Below, in pieces: positions 8,537 to 16,962 of a stretch of 64,000 nt of DNA. The position numbers and the translations under genes were made by a program. Within the stretch, counting starts at the first letter, position 1; each line of letters starts with the position of its first letter. Below the pieces are notes generated by a model that saw nothing but the letters and a program-made list of their open reading frames with translations, was not told the DNA's origin and did not search any database. Source of the stretch: Nocardiopsis_C rhodophaea (GTDB lineage: Bacteria > Actinomycetota > Actinomycetes > Streptosporangiales > Streptosporangiaceae); the NCBI RefSeq assembly GCF_039530945.1, contig NZ_BAAAPC010000004.1:281484-345483 (forward strand), read 5' to 3'.

Positions 8537-9373
8537 CTACCGCGTCGTCTCGCGGAGCCGGTGCGTATGGCGGCCGACCGGGCATGTGGTGATCGCGCCG
8601 GTCAGGGGGTCGGAGCTGACGTCGATGCGGATGCCGTACGCCTCGGTCAAGTCCTTTTCGGTCAGCACCTCGGCGGGGTCTCCGGCGGCGCGGACACGCC
8701 CGCCATGAAGCAGGACGACGTGGTCGGCGACCTGGGCGGCGTGGTTGAGGTCGTGCAGCACGACGCCCACGGCGACAGCGTGGTCGTCGGCCAGGTCGCG
8801 GATCAGGTCGAGGATCTCGATCTGGTAGCGCAGGTCGAGGAAGGTGGTGGGTTCGTCCAGCAGTAGCACCCCGGTGTCCTGCGCCAGGCACGTGGCCAGC
8901 CAGACGCGCTGCCGTTCTCCGCCGGACAGCTCGTCCACCGGCCGGTCGGCCATGGCGGTAACGCCGGTGACCTCCATGGCCTGGGCGATCGCTTCCGGCC
9001 CGCCGGGGTCGTCGGCGCTCCACCGGCTCCGGTAGGGGTAGCGGCCGTAGGCGACCACGTCGCGGACAGTCACCCCGCTGGGGGTCGGGCGGCTCTGGGC
9101 GAGGAGCGTGACCCGGCGGGCGAACTCCTTCGACGTCAGCGCACGCGCCGGGGTACGGTCGGCGAGAACGACCTCGCCGCCCGTCGGGCGATGCAGTCGG
9201 GCCAGCGCACGCAGCAAGGTTGACTTGCCGCTGCCGTTGGGGCCGACCAGGGCGGTCACCACACCCGGCAGCAAGCGGATCGAGGCGCCGTGCACCACTT
9301 GGACGCCGTGGTAGCCGACGTCGAGCTCGCGTCCGTCGATCCCGGCGCTTGAGCTGCCTCTTTCCTCACGCAT
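8537..9373 (-). CDS. Iron-siderophore ABC transporter ATP-binding protein
   Basis: A 278-residue FepC/FhuC-type ATPase. Walker A is GPNGSGKST (residues 44-52), the signature motif is LSGGERQR, Walker B is VLLLDEPT, and the switch histidine lies in VVLHDLNHA. It powers the fused permease. It is first in the operon, ahead of the binding protein and permease. ATG 9373 lies seven bases from an iron box and about two bases from the predicted transcription start, which points to leaderless translation and direct repression by a DtxR/IdeR-type iron regulator. Confidence 0.93.
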   Translation of the reverse strand: MREERGSSSAGIDGRELDVGYHGVQVVHGASIRLLPGVVTALVGPNGSGKSTLLRALARLHRPTGGEVVLADRTPARALTSKEFARRVTLLAQSRPTPSGVTVRDVVAYGRYPYRSRWSADDPGGPEAIAQAMEVTGVTAMADRPVDELSGGERQRVWLATCLAQDTGVLLLDEPTTFLDLRYQIEILDLIRDLADDHAVAVGVVLHDLNHAAQVADHVVLLHGGRVRAAGDPAEVLTEKDLTEAYGIRIDVSSDPLTGAITTCPVGRHTHRLRETTR

Positions 9374-9379
9374 GGCTAG

Positions 9380-9410
9380 GCAGGTTAGCCTAACCTAAAG
9401 AATCCTTCAA
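9380..9410 (-). promoter_or_regulatory. Iron box overlapping promoter of siderophore uptake operon
   Basis: The palindrome AGGTTAG-C-CTAACCT (9382-9396) matches 17 of 19 positions of the actinobacterial DtxR/IdeR/DmdR consensus TWAGGTWAGSCTWACCTWA over 9380-9398. On the minus strand, TTGAAG (9405-9410) and TAACCT (9382-9387) form a -35/-10 pair with a 17-base spacer. The repressor site therefore covers the -10 element. Confidence 0.88.
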
Positions 9411-9653
9411 CTGCTGGTCATGGACCCACGGTGAGAAGTGTCCCAGGTCACGATGCCTCTGGCCCGTGCGCCCGGTGAAGGAGGAACGGCGTACGCTCTC
9501 GGGTTGCGCGCGGACGGCGGCGGTGTCGCCGCTCGGCCGCGGGTAGGGCGTGTCCGACGACGGACCACGGTGCGGGTCGGTTCCGCCCGACACTACGTCC
9601 CACGATCGCGGCGGGCATCACCGGCGCACCGGTGGCCTGGGCGCCCGTTTACA

Positions 9654-9680
9654 CGTTGAGCGGCGGCAAGCCGCTCAACG
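9654..9680 (-). terminator. Terminator of secreted-protein gene
   Basis: CGTTGAGCGGC (9654-9664) pairs perfectly with GCCGCTCAACG (9670-9680) around the loop GGCAA, 22 bases after the stop codon at 9702. The rest of 9411-9653 shows no gene. Confidence 0.75.
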
Positions 9681-9701
9681 AGGAACATCACGGCCGGAGC
9701 T

Positions 9702-10214
9702 CTAACGCCAGCGGTCGCAGTCACCCCCGCTCTTGCACACCGCGACCCACAGGCTCCGCATCGGCATCCGTGGATGCCTGTATCTCATTTGCGCCTTGGC
9801 GGAAGTCGGTGCGTACTCTCCTTCGGTGCTCGCGAGGTACGCAGTGAAGGTCTCCCAGCCGCCGTTGCGGAGCTTGTAATTGGCCAAGAATTCGGCGTAC
9901 TCACCATCCCCAGTGGTGTCATGTACTCGACCGTCGAGATCGACACGCAGCCAGCCGCCCTTGTGGTAGTTGGACCAGCAGATCTTGGCCCAGAGCCAGG
10001 CGCCGCTAACCGAGCTTGTGGGTTCTCGGCATCCGGGCACCGCAGCCTGCTCGGAGTCCGGTTCCGGCAGGGCGATCTCGACGTATTCCACGGAGCGGGT
10101 CGTCCCCGTCGTGACCGGCTTCGTATCGGCGGATCCGGGCGCACCCATCAGGCCAGTGGCCAGGCTGAACCCCGAGATGACAACCGCGATGCGGCGGGTC
10201 GGAGAATTCTGCAT
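9702..10214 (-). CDS. Secreted hypothetical protein
   Basis: A 170-residue protein with a Sec-type signal peptide: arginines near the N terminus, a hydrophobic stretch VVISGFSLATGLMG, and a probable cleavage site near GSADT. The mature part has four cysteines (PGCREP, AKICWSNY, VAVCKSGGDC), which could form two disulfides, and it is rich in Trp and Tyr. I do not recognise a domain. It stands alone between the iron operon and a gene-poor patch. Its function is unknown; an extracellular role is inferred only from the signal. Confidence 0.7.
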   Translation of the reverse strand: MQNSPTRRIAVVISGFSLATGLMGAPGSADTKPVTTGTTRSVEYVEIALPEPDSEQAAVPGCREPTSSVSGAWLWAKICWSNYHKGGWLRVDLDGRVHDTTGDGEYAEFLANYKLRNGGWETFTAYLASTEGEYAPTSAKAQMRYRHPRMPMRSLWVAVCKSGGDCDRWR

Positions 10215-10685
10215 CGGATCATTTCCCTTCGTGGATCCCAGTGTCCCTGTGTTGATCTACAGGGGGGCGGGTAGCGGGATTGTGAAGGATGCTGTCCTGC
10301 GATGAATTCGACACACTATCAAACAGGTGCGCCTTTGTTGGGTGTCGATCATGGCCGGATTAGGACATAAATAAAATTTAATAGTTTCCGGTGATGTTGA
10401 TGTTGGCTGGACATATTTTTTGCTGGTGCCGCTCAGGCGAAAAACTGCCAGACGGGTCACCCTCAAAAAGTTCCGACGAAATGATCCAGGTGTGCCTGGA
10501 AAGCCGTGAAGCCGATGCTCTGAAGGGGGGCGGGCCCACGTGCGTCAGAGGACGCCAACAGCGGGCTGGGGCGCGTGAGCACCCCGCCGACCAGGAGCGA
10601 CTTGCGTGTTGGGAGCCATGTCAGAAGGTCACCGACAGTTGCTCGCTCCCCGGAACACTCCGATCATCCGGCGTGCCGGAGATTT
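10215..10685. other. Gene-poor stretch with an AT-rich patch
   Basis: No supported gene. Bases of about 10290-10450 are clearly richer in A/T than the surroundings (for example ATAAATAAAATTTAATAG near 10367-10384). This may hold the promoter of the minus-strand secreted-protein gene or be acquired DNA. Confidence 0.5.
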
Positions 10686-10687
10686 CA

Positions 10688-10770
10688 GCCCCGTACACGC
10701 GGGGATGGAACCAGCAGCCAGTTCGCGGGCGCGGGGATACCGGCCTGCTCCCCGCGCGGGGATGGTGCAT
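10688..10770 (+). repeat. CRISPR-like repeat remnant (two degenerate copies)
   Basis: CCCCGTACACGCGGGGATGG (10690-10708) resembles the repeats of actinobacterial type I-E arrays. A second, shortened copy, CTCCCCGCGCGGGGATGG, lies at 10749-10765. The GGGGATGG ends are 57 bases apart, close to the usual 61-base period if the second copy has lost about four bases. No cas genes are in the window. A related single copy lies at 23796-23824 on the other strand. Confidence 0.55.
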
Positions 10771-10809
10771 AAGACGTGGTGGGGGCCCGTGGGGCCCCCA
10801 CCACGTCTT
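10771..10809. terminator. Strong 18-bp stem-loop
   Basis: AAGACGTGGTGGGGGCCC (10771-10788) pairs perfectly with its reverse complement at 10792-10809 around a 3-base loop. It lies 29 bases downstream of the sulfur operon stop codon at 10839, so it is probably that operon's terminator. Confidence 0.75.
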
Positions 10810-10838
10810 GGATGACTAGGAAGGTATTTAGTGCTATC

Positions 10839-11630
10839 TCAGGACGTTCTGATACCTGAAAGGGGGACGTTGCGCTTTGCTGCCTCGTAGCGGTTCAGGA
10901 TTACCTGAGCCAGCTGAGGGGCGTCGCCCAGGGCCGGGGACACAATTGTGGCGCCGTTGGCGATGGACTGGTCGGCGACGCGGTCGGAGAAGAAGCCGGG
11001 GGCTAGAAGGTAGCCCGACACTGCGATCTTCGTGGCGCCAGAGGCTTGCAGTCGGGCAACTGCTTCTCCCGGGGTGGGCGACGCGGCCGAGGCGTAGGCC
11101 GGGGTGACCTCGCGCCATGGTCCTCGGGCGGCGAGGTCGGATGCCATCTGTTCAATGACGCGATTTGCCGCGGCGTCGCTCGAACCCGCTGAGGCCAGTA
11201 CCAGGGAGGTGTCAGGCGCGGCCACCGCGCCCGCTTCGGCCAGGCGTTGTTCGACTGCGTCGAGCAGTAGCGGGTGCGGGCCCAGCGTGTCGGCGTAGTG
11301 GATGTGCAGCCACGGGCAGGACTCGCGGACCCGCTCCAGCACCGCAGGCAGGTCGATCTTGCTGTGGTAGGCGGCGGTGAGCAGAGCGGGCAGGACGACG
11401 ACCTCGCCCGCTCCCTCCGCGGCCACCGCCGTGATGGCCTCCTCGGCGCTCGGGGCGACGTGGTCGAGGTAGGCGACCCGCACGTCCAGGTCCGGGCGGA
11501 GGCGTCGCACGCGGGCGAAGATCTGCTCGACCGCGTGCGACGACCGCTCGTCCTGGCTGCCGTGGGCCACGGCGACCAGGGGGATGGGTGCGTTCCCAGC
11601 CCCCCGCGTCGTGGCGGCTCCGCGTGCCAT
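10839..11630 (-). CDS. Sirohydrochlorin chelatase, CbiX/SirB type
   Basis: A 263-residue class II chelatase with two repeated halves. The first metal-binding motif is AVAHGSQDE and the second half has the matching YLLAPGFFSDRV. It probably inserts iron into sirohydrochlorin, making the siroheme needed by the sulfite reductase encoded in the same operon. Start ATG 11630 overlaps the cysH stop by one base (TAATG), so translation is coupled. The frame is open upstream but that part overlaps cysH. It is the last gene of the operon. Confidence 0.88.
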   Translation of the reverse strand: MARGAATTRGAGNAPIPLVAVAHGSQDERSSHAVEQIFARVRRLRPDLDVRVAYLDHVAPSAEEAITAVAAEGAGEVVVLPALLTAAYHSKIDLPAVLERVRESCPWLHIHYADTLGPHPLLLDAVEQRLAEAGAVAAPDTSLVLASAGSSDAAANRVIEQMASDLAARGPWREVTPAYASAASPTPGEAVARLQASGATKIAVSGYLLAPGFFSDRVADQSIANGATIVSPALGDAPQLAQVILNRYEAAKRNVPLSGIRTS

Positions 11631-12325
11631 TAGAGGTGGATTCCGCATTCGGTCTTGCCCATCCCGGCCCAGCGGCCGCTGCGCGGGTCTTCTCCGTCGG
11701 CCACCGGCCGTGTGCAGGGGGCGCAGCCGATGGAGGGGTAGCCGTCGTACTGGAGCGGGTTGACGATGACGCCGTTCTCCTCCATGTAGGCGTCCACATC
11801 GTCCTGGGTCCACCGCGCGATGGGGTTGACCTTGACCATCTTCTTCCGGGGGTCCCACTGCACCACGCCCACGTTGCGCCGTGTCACCGCCTCGTCGCGG
11901 CGCAGGCCGCTGACCCAGGCGTCGTAGGGTTCGAGCGCTCGCTGTAGGGGTTCCACTTTGCGCAGGTAGCAGCAGATGTTGGGGTTGCGTCCGTGCAGCC
12001 GTGGCCCGAGGTCGCGGTCCTGTTCTTCTACCGTGCGCAACGGCGTCACGTTGATCAGGTTGATCGGGTACACCTGCGCCACCGCGTCACGCGTGCCGAT
12101 CGTCTCCGCGAAGTGGTAGCCGGTGTCCAGGAAGATCACGTCGACGCCCGGCTTGACGCCCGACACCAGGTCGACCATGAGCGCGTCGGCCATCGAGGAG
12201 GTCAGGCACAGCCGGTCGCCGAAGGTCTCGGCGGCCCACTGGATGATCTCCTGCGCGCTCGCCTCCTCCAGCTGTTCCGAGGCCCGATCCGCCAGGGCCT
12301 GGCCGTCCTCTAGTGCGACGTTCAT
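11630..12325 (-). CDS. cysH: Phosphoadenylyl/adenylyl-sulfate reductase
   Basis: A 231-residue PAPS/APS reductase that reduces activated sulfate to sulfite. It has the PP-loop-type region LTSSMADALMVDLV, then NICCYLRKVEPL, CAPCTRP and the C-terminal KTECGIHL with the catalytic cysteine. The CC...CxxC set marks the iron-sulfur-containing form that usually uses APS. ATG 12325 overlaps the stop codon of the preceding small gene by four bases (ATGA). It is placed between sulfite reductase and the chelatase in one assimilatory operon. Confidence 0.93.
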   Translation of the reverse strand: MNVALEDGQALADRASEQLEEASAQEIIQWAAETFGDRLCLTSSMADALMVDLVSGVKPGVDVIFLDTGYHFAETIGTRDAVAQVYPINLINVTPLRTVEEQDRDLGPRLHGRNPNICCYLRKVEPLQRALEPYDAWVSGLRRDEAVTRRNVGVVQWDPRKKMVKVNPIARWTQDDVDAYMEENGVIVNPLQYDGYPSIGCAPCTRPVADGEDPRSGRWAGMGKTECGIHL

Positions 12326-12537
12326 GCGTTCTCCACCGTCCCGTCCGTATGTCTCTCCGCGCTGGCCACGGCCGCCGCGCGGAGTCCGACGAACTTCACT
12401 CGAAACACCCGTGCGCACGACATGCAGTCCCAGGCGTATCCCGCGCCCTTTTCCGCGTCGCCCTCGTGCGGCATCAGGTCCTCGTCTCCGCAGTAGGGGC
12501 AGTAGTGCGGTGCCGCCCGTTCACTCACGTGTCTCAC
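12322..12537 (-). CDS. Small zinc-ribbon protein of the sulfate-assimilation operon
   Basis: A 71-residue protein with two CxxC pairs, HYCPYCGDED and WDCMSCARVF, which should bind one zinc ion or a small iron-sulfur cluster. Small proteins of this kind are commonly found between sulfite reductase and cysH genes in actinomycetes. The GTG start at 12537 directly follows the sulfite reductase stop, and an alternative GTG lies at 12528. Its stop overlaps cysH. A role as electron carrier or assembly helper for the reductases is an inference from position. Confidence 0.8.
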   Translation of the reverse strand: MRHVSERAAPHYCPYCGDEDLMPHEGDAEKGAGYAWDCMSCARVFRVKFVGLRAAAVASAERHTDGTVENA

Positions 12538-14250
12538 TCACTTGAGGTCGCTGTCTTCGGCCCGGCCGACCCACGTCGCGAACGCCTCGCCGTCTTCCTT
12601 GGTCTCCAGGAAGCGGCGCAGCACCCGCTCGACGTAGTCGGGCAGTTCCTCGGCTGTCGTCTTCAGTCCGCGCACCTTGCGGCCGAACCCGGCGGTGAGC
12701 CCCAGGCCCCCGCCCAGGTGCACCTGGAAGCCCTCCACCTGCTCGCCGTCGGCGTTAGTGACCAGCTGGCCCTTGAGCCCGATGTCGGCCACCTGAATGC
12801 GGGCGCAGGAGTTGGGGCACCCGTTGAGGTTGATCGTGATCGGCTCCGGGAAGTCCGGCAGCCGCCGCTCCAGTTCCTCAACCAGTGACGCGCCCTGCGC
12901 CTTGGTCTCGACGATGGCGAGCTTGCAGAACTCGATGCCGGTGCAGGCCATGGTCTGCCGCCGGAACACGCTCGGCCGGACCTCCAGGTCCTCGGCCTCC
13001 AGTGCCGCGACGATCGAGTCCACCTGGTCGTCCTCGATGTCGAGGATGACCAGCTTCTGGTCGGCAGTGGTGCGGATGCGGTCCGAGCCGTGTGCCTCGG
13101 CGATGTCGGCTACCCGCGTCAGCTTGGTTCCGGAGACCCGGCCCACCTTGGGGGCGAAGCCGACGTAGTTGCGCCCGTCGCGCTGCCGGTGCACGCCGAC
13201 GTGGTCCCGGCGCAGTCCCTCCTGCAGCTCCGGCTCGGGGCCGTCGGGTAGGGCGTAACCCAGGTACTCCTTCTCCAGCACCTCGCGGAACTTCTCCGCC
13301 CCCCAGTCCTTGATCAGGAACTTGATCCGCGCGCGGTGCCGCAGCCGCCGGTAGCCGTAGTCGCGGAAGATCGAGCAGACCGCTGCCCACACCTCGCTGA
13401 CCTGTTCCGGGCGGACGAAGGTGCCGAGCCGCTTGGCGAACATCGGGTTAGTGGACAGCCCGCCGCCGACGAACAGGTCGAACCCGGGCGTGCCGTCCGG
13501 TCCGACCACCCCAGCGAACGCCACGTCGTTGATCTCGTGGTTGGTGCAGTAGGAGGAGCACCCCGAGATCGAGCTCTTGAACTTGCGCGGCAGGTTGGAG
13601 AAGAGCGGGCTGCCGATGTGGTCGTCGTAGACCTGCTGGATCTGGTCGGTGGCGTCGACGATCTCGTCGGCGGCGATGCCGGCCAGCGGGCAGCCCAGGA
13701 TGACGCGCGGGGTGTCGCCGCAGGCCTCCATCGTGCTGAGCCCCACGGCCTCCAGCTTCTCCCAGATCGCGGGCACATCCTCGATGCGCACCCAGTGCAG
13801 CTGGACGTTCTGCCGGTCGGTGATGTCGGCGGTGTCGCGACCGTAGGCCGTGGAGATCTCGGCGACGGTGCGCAGCTGCGCTGCGCTGAGCTGGCCGCCG
13901 TCGATACGGATCCGCAGCATGAAGTAGCGGTCGTCGAGCTCCTCGGGCTCCAGGACGGCGGTCTTGCCGCCGTCGATGCCCGGTGCGCGCTGCGTGTACA
14001 GCCCAAACCAGCGGAAACGGCCGCGCAGGTCAGCGGGGTCGATGGAGTCGAATCCGGCCTTGGAGTAGATGTCGATGATCCGTTGCCGGACGTTGAGCCC
14101 GTCGTCGTTCTTCTTGTTCTCCTCGTTCTTGTTCAGTGGTTCCCGGTAGCCGAGGGCCCATTGGCCCTCGCCCCGGCGCGGCCGAGGTTTGCCGACGCGG
14201 TCGGTGGGGGCGGCGGGTGCGGAGCCGGCCGGTGCGGATGTGGGAGGCAT
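12538..14250 (-). CDS. Ferredoxin-dependent sulfite (nitrite/sulfite) reductase
   Basis: A 570-residue siroheme/[4Fe-4S] reductase with two nitrite/sulfite reductase half-domains. The cluster and siroheme ligands are in ACTGIEFC (C-x5-C) and NGCPNSC (C-x3-C), and an early substrate-site motif is TDRQNVQLHWV. It reduces sulfite to sulfide with six electrons from ferredoxin. Neighbours cysH and the chelatase argue for sulfite rather than nitrite. ATG 14250 is chosen because GGAGG lies about nine bases upstream; the frame stays open to 14328. It begins the operon, about 185 bases after the leader peptide. Confidence 0.92.
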   Translation of the reverse strand: MPPTSAPAGSAPAAPTDRVGKPRPRRGEGQWALGYREPLNKNEENKKNDDGLNVRQRIIDIYSKAGFDSIDPADLRGRFRWFGLYTQRAPGIDGGKTAVLEPEELDDRYFMLRIRIDGGQLSAAQLRTVAEISTAYGRDTADITDRQNVQLHWVRIEDVPAIWEKLEAVGLSTMEACGDTPRVILGCPLAGIAADEIVDATDQIQQVYDDHIGSPLFSNLPRKFKSSISGCSSYCTNHEINDVAFAGVVGPDGTPGFDLFVGGGLSTNPMFAKRLGTFVRPEQVSEVWAAVCSIFRDYGYRRLRHRARIKFLIKDWGAEKFREVLEKEYLGYALPDGPEPELQEGLRRDHVGVHRQRDGRNYVGFAPKVGRVSGTKLTRVADIAEAHGSDRIRTTADQKLVILDIEDDQVDSIVAALEAEDLEVRPSVFRRQTMACTGIEFCKLAIVETKAQGASLVEELERRLPDFPEPITINLNGCPNSCARIQVADIGLKGQLVTNADGEQVEGFQVHLGGGLGLTAGFGRKVRGLKTTAEELPDYVERVLRRFLETKEDGEAFATWVGRAEDSDLK

Positions 14251-14434
14251 CGCGGAGTCCTCCGGAGAGTGCGCGGGGGGCGGGGAGCGGCCGCCGCGCG
14301 CATCACCGCCGGGCTCCGTGCCCGGCACGTCGTTGTGCTCTGGTCACGTAGCTCGTCTACGGGTGATGGGTATACGTCGGCACCACTCACGCCCCAGAAA
14401 ATGGGCGGAATCGATCACACGGTGGTGGCGGGGT

Positions 14435-14524
14435 CTAGCCGACGTTGCGACAGATGGCGCTGCTGACCCGCAGAAAGTCCACGTGGCGGCGCACGCGGAG
14501 CATCGGGTCCAGAACAGCAGTCAT
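14435..14524 (-). CDS. Sulfur-metabolism leader peptide
   Basis: A 29-residue frame from ATG 14524, or 22 residues from ATG 14503. It carries RRHVDFLRVSSAICR, the pattern of actinobacterial putative leader peptides found ahead of sulfur and cysteine genes. The single cysteine codon near the end suits control by cysteine or tRNA-Cys supply, although only one cysteine is present. Between it and the sulfite reductase start lies a small hairpin, GCCGGGC-TCCGT-GCCCGGC (14308-14326), which could act in attenuation. No clear Shine-Dalgarno site precedes ATG 14524, so leaderless translation is possible. Confidence 0.7.
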   Translation of the reverse strand: MTAVLDPMLRVRRHVDFLRVSSAICRNVG

Positions 14525-14735
14525 GCACTTGACGATGACATGGCGCAGGTTGGTTTGTCCAGGGATCGACGTCGCCTGTACTTCGTGAAGCACGTCACGT
14601 CCAGGGGTTCGAGGGTGGTGTGAGGGGCGGGCGCGCGGAGCGGGCCCTTCGCCTACGGTCGTGTCCGGTCGTGTGGGGTGACCTCTGGCCGACCGTGCTC
14701 GGCCGGCGCTGGTCACGATCGTCCATCGAATCCAT

Positions 14736-16040
14736 ATGGATATGCGCGGATCGGTCATCGGAAGCGGTGCTGGTGGCGGGGCTGCGCCTAGGTTGGACCG
14801 CGTGTGGGGTTGGTGGGAACGAATCTGGCGCGGTGTCGACGAGGTAGTCGCCCGGCACCGACGGCTGGGCAACCTCGCCCTCCTTATCGGGCGTACCGGC
14901 CGCTCGGCGGCCCGAACCCGCCTCATCGGCCTCTCCGCCGAGTCGGCGTTCTTCGCCCTGCTGTCGCTCCCCGCGCTGCTGCTGGGCCTGGTGGGCACCC
15001 TCGGCCACCTCAGCGCCGTGCTGGGGACACAGACCGTTCTGGACATCCGCGAATGGATGCTCGACCTGGCGACGAAGGCGGTGACCGCCGATGTCGTCAG
15101 CACGGTCGTCGTCCCCCTGATCGACGACTTCCTGCGCGGCGCCGAGGCCAACGTCCTCTCCCTCACCTTCCTGGTGTCGCTGTGGTGGGGGTCGCGGGCG
15201 ATGAACGTCTTCATCGATGCCATCACCATCGCTTACGGGCTGGAAGGCCTGCGCGGCTATTTCCGACGGCGGGCGCTGGCGTTCGTCGCCTACCTCGGCG
15301 GCCTGCTGTTCGCCCTCATCGTGCTGCCGGTTCTGGTGGCAGGGCCCGATCTGGTGCGAGAACTGCTCCCGGTCACCGCGGGTCAGCTGAACTTCGCCTA
15401 CTGGCCAGTCGTCGGCGGCCTCTCGGTGGCCGCCGTTGCCATGCTCTACGCGTTGGCGGTTCCGGTGCGGATGCCCCTGCGCCGCCACCTGCCGGGCGCC
15501 GTGCTGGCGACGCTCATCCTGATGGGCGGATCGGCACTCCTGCGCCTCTACCTGAACCGCTCCTTCGGCGAGGTCACCATCTACGGATCGCTCGCCGCAC
15601 CGATCGCGATCCTGGCGTGGTTCTGGGTGGTGGCGATGGCGGTCCTCGCGGGCTCCCTGCTCAACGCCGAGATCGACTCGATGTGGCCGACCGCCCGCAC
15701 CGCCGCCGCCCGAGCCGAGATCGCGGCCCGCCGCCACGCCCACGCGACTCGCCTAGTGGAGCGGCGCGAGCGCGCACTGCGCACGGTCGCCGAGGGCGGT
15801 GACGAAGGCGATGACGACCGGCGCGACGAGGAGGCGGAGGACCACGGGGATGGCGGGACCCCGGAGCATCCCGAGCCGGAAGCAGCGACGGCGGGCGGCG
15901 CACGGCCGGAACAGGACGATTCCGCCGCCCCAGCTCCGTGCCGCACCGCGACTACCGCTGGCACTGCGGAGGACATGGAGTTCGGGGAGGGGCCTGAGGT
16001 CGAGGAGGACCGCTCTCCCGGCGTGCGCGGCGCGGAATGA
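14736..16040 (+). CDS. YihY/BrkB-family integral membrane protein
   Basis: A 434-residue membrane protein of the YihY/BrkB (formerly RNase BN) family. The core has about six membrane segments, including SAESAFFALLSLPALLLGLV near residues 67-86, a conserved YGSLAAPIAILAWFWVVAMA near residue 290, and the family NAEID motif. An acidic, low-complexity tail of about 90 residues follows. The molecular function of the family is unsettled. The start may lie a little further in. The neighbours offer no functional clue. Confidence 0.88.
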   Translation: MDMRGSVIGSGAGGGAAPRLDRVWGWWERIWRGVDEVVARHRRLGNLALLIGRTGRSAARTRLIGLSAESAFFALLSLPALLLGLVGTLGHLSAVLGTQTVLDIREWMLDLATKAVTADVVSTVVVPLIDDFLRGAEANVLSLTFLVSLWWGSRAMNVFIDAITIAYGLEGLRGYFRRRALAFVAYLGGLLFALIVLPVLVAGPDLVRELLPVTAGQLNFAYWPVVGGLSVAAVAMLYALAVPVRMPLRRHLPGAVLATLILMGGSALLRLYLNRSFGEVTIYGSLAAPIAILAWFWVVAMAVLAGSLLNAEIDSMWPTARTAAARAEIAARRHAHATRLVERRERALRTVAEGGDEGDDDRRDEEAEDHGDGGTPEHPEPEAATAGGARPEQDDSAAPAPCRTATTAGTAEDMEFGEGPEVEEDRSPGVRGAE

Positions 16041-16176
16041 GAGCAGAGGCACGCGGTCGGCGGGAGAGACGGGATCGCGCGATCCGGCATGATCATGTCT
16101 GGTCGGCTTCCTCCCGGTTTTTCCGGCGGGTCGGCCTCCCGTTTCCCTCCCTCTGACGCGCACGCAGGAGAATTGA

Positions 16177-16962
16177 ATGAACCGTCCCTCCCGCCGTGAG
16201 ACCGGTGTGCCCAGCTGGAGACGGCTGACGGGGCTTGTCGCCTCTGTGGTCGTACTCCTCGTACTCGCCGCCCTGACCTCCGCACTCACGGGTAAGGATC
16301 TTTTCGAGGCAGCGGGCGATCTCCTGGGAAGGGACGGGAGTTCTGGTTCCTCCTCGACCGGATCCGGCGCGGGGGGTGCGTCTCCGGAGGCGTCCGACGA
16401 CCGTTGGAACCCCTCTGACCAGGAGGTCACCGAGGCGCGGGAGCGCCTTGCGGAGATCGAAATCGCCGAGCCGCGTCCCCGCGGCGACTACGAGCGCAAG
16501 GAGTTCGGTTCCTCCTGGATCGACACCGACAAGAACGGGTGCTCCACCCGCAACGACGTCCTCCGCCGCGACCTTGAGGACGCCCGCGTCAACGCCGACT
16601 GCAAGGTGCTGGAGGGGACACTGGAGGACCCCTACACCGGTAAGACGATCGAGTTCAGTGCCGACAAGCCGCAGGCGGTCCAGGTCGACCACCTCGTCCC
16701 GCTGTCGCTCGCGTGGAGGATGGGCGCCAGCGAGTGGGATCGCGACAAGCGCGTGCAGTTCGCCAACGATCCGGACAACCTCTTTGCCTCCGATGGCCCG
16801 GCCAATATGCAGAAAGGCGACGCGGGGCCGGGGGAGTGGAAGCCGTACGAGGGCTTCCAATGCAGCTACGCGGTGTCCTACGTCGATGTCACCCTCGATT
16901 ACGGCCTGCCGATCGCCAGGGAGGACAAGGCCGGTCTTGAGGAGATGCTGGGTACCTGCTGA
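16177..16962 (+). CDS. Secreted or membrane-anchored HNH nuclease (DUF1524)
   Basis: A 261-residue protein with an N-terminal membrane segment (VASVVVLLVLAALTSAL), a Gly/Ser-rich linker, and a C-terminal DUF1524 HNH-type nuclease domain. The catalytic histidine is in VDHLVPLSLAW and the later asparagine is in DPDNLFAS. Two cysteines (NGCSTRND, ADCKVLEG) plus FQCSY and GTC could form disulfides, as expected outside the cell. AGGAG lies nine bases before ATG 16177. Actinomycetes often carry such extracellular nucleases for DNA scavenging or competition; the target here is unknown. Confidence 0.85.
   Translation: MNRPSRRETGVPSWRRLTGLVASVVVLLVLAALTSALTGKDLFEAAGDLLGRDGSSGSSSTGSGAGGASPEASDDRWNPSDQEVTEARERLAEIEIAEPRPRGDYERKEFGSSWIDTDKNGCSTRNDVLRRDLEDARVNADCKVLEGTLEDPYTGKTIEFSADKPQAVQVDHLVPLSLAWRMGASEWDRDKRVQFANDPDNLFASDGPANMQKGDAGPGEWKPYEGFQCSYAVSYVDVTLDYGLPIAREDKAGLEEMLGTC

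Noticed and set aside
10560..10660. Further CRISPR-like repeats upstream of the pair at 10.69 kb
   Set aside because: GCTCCCCGGAACACTCCGAT near 10646 is too diverged, and its spacing of about 42 bases does not fit.
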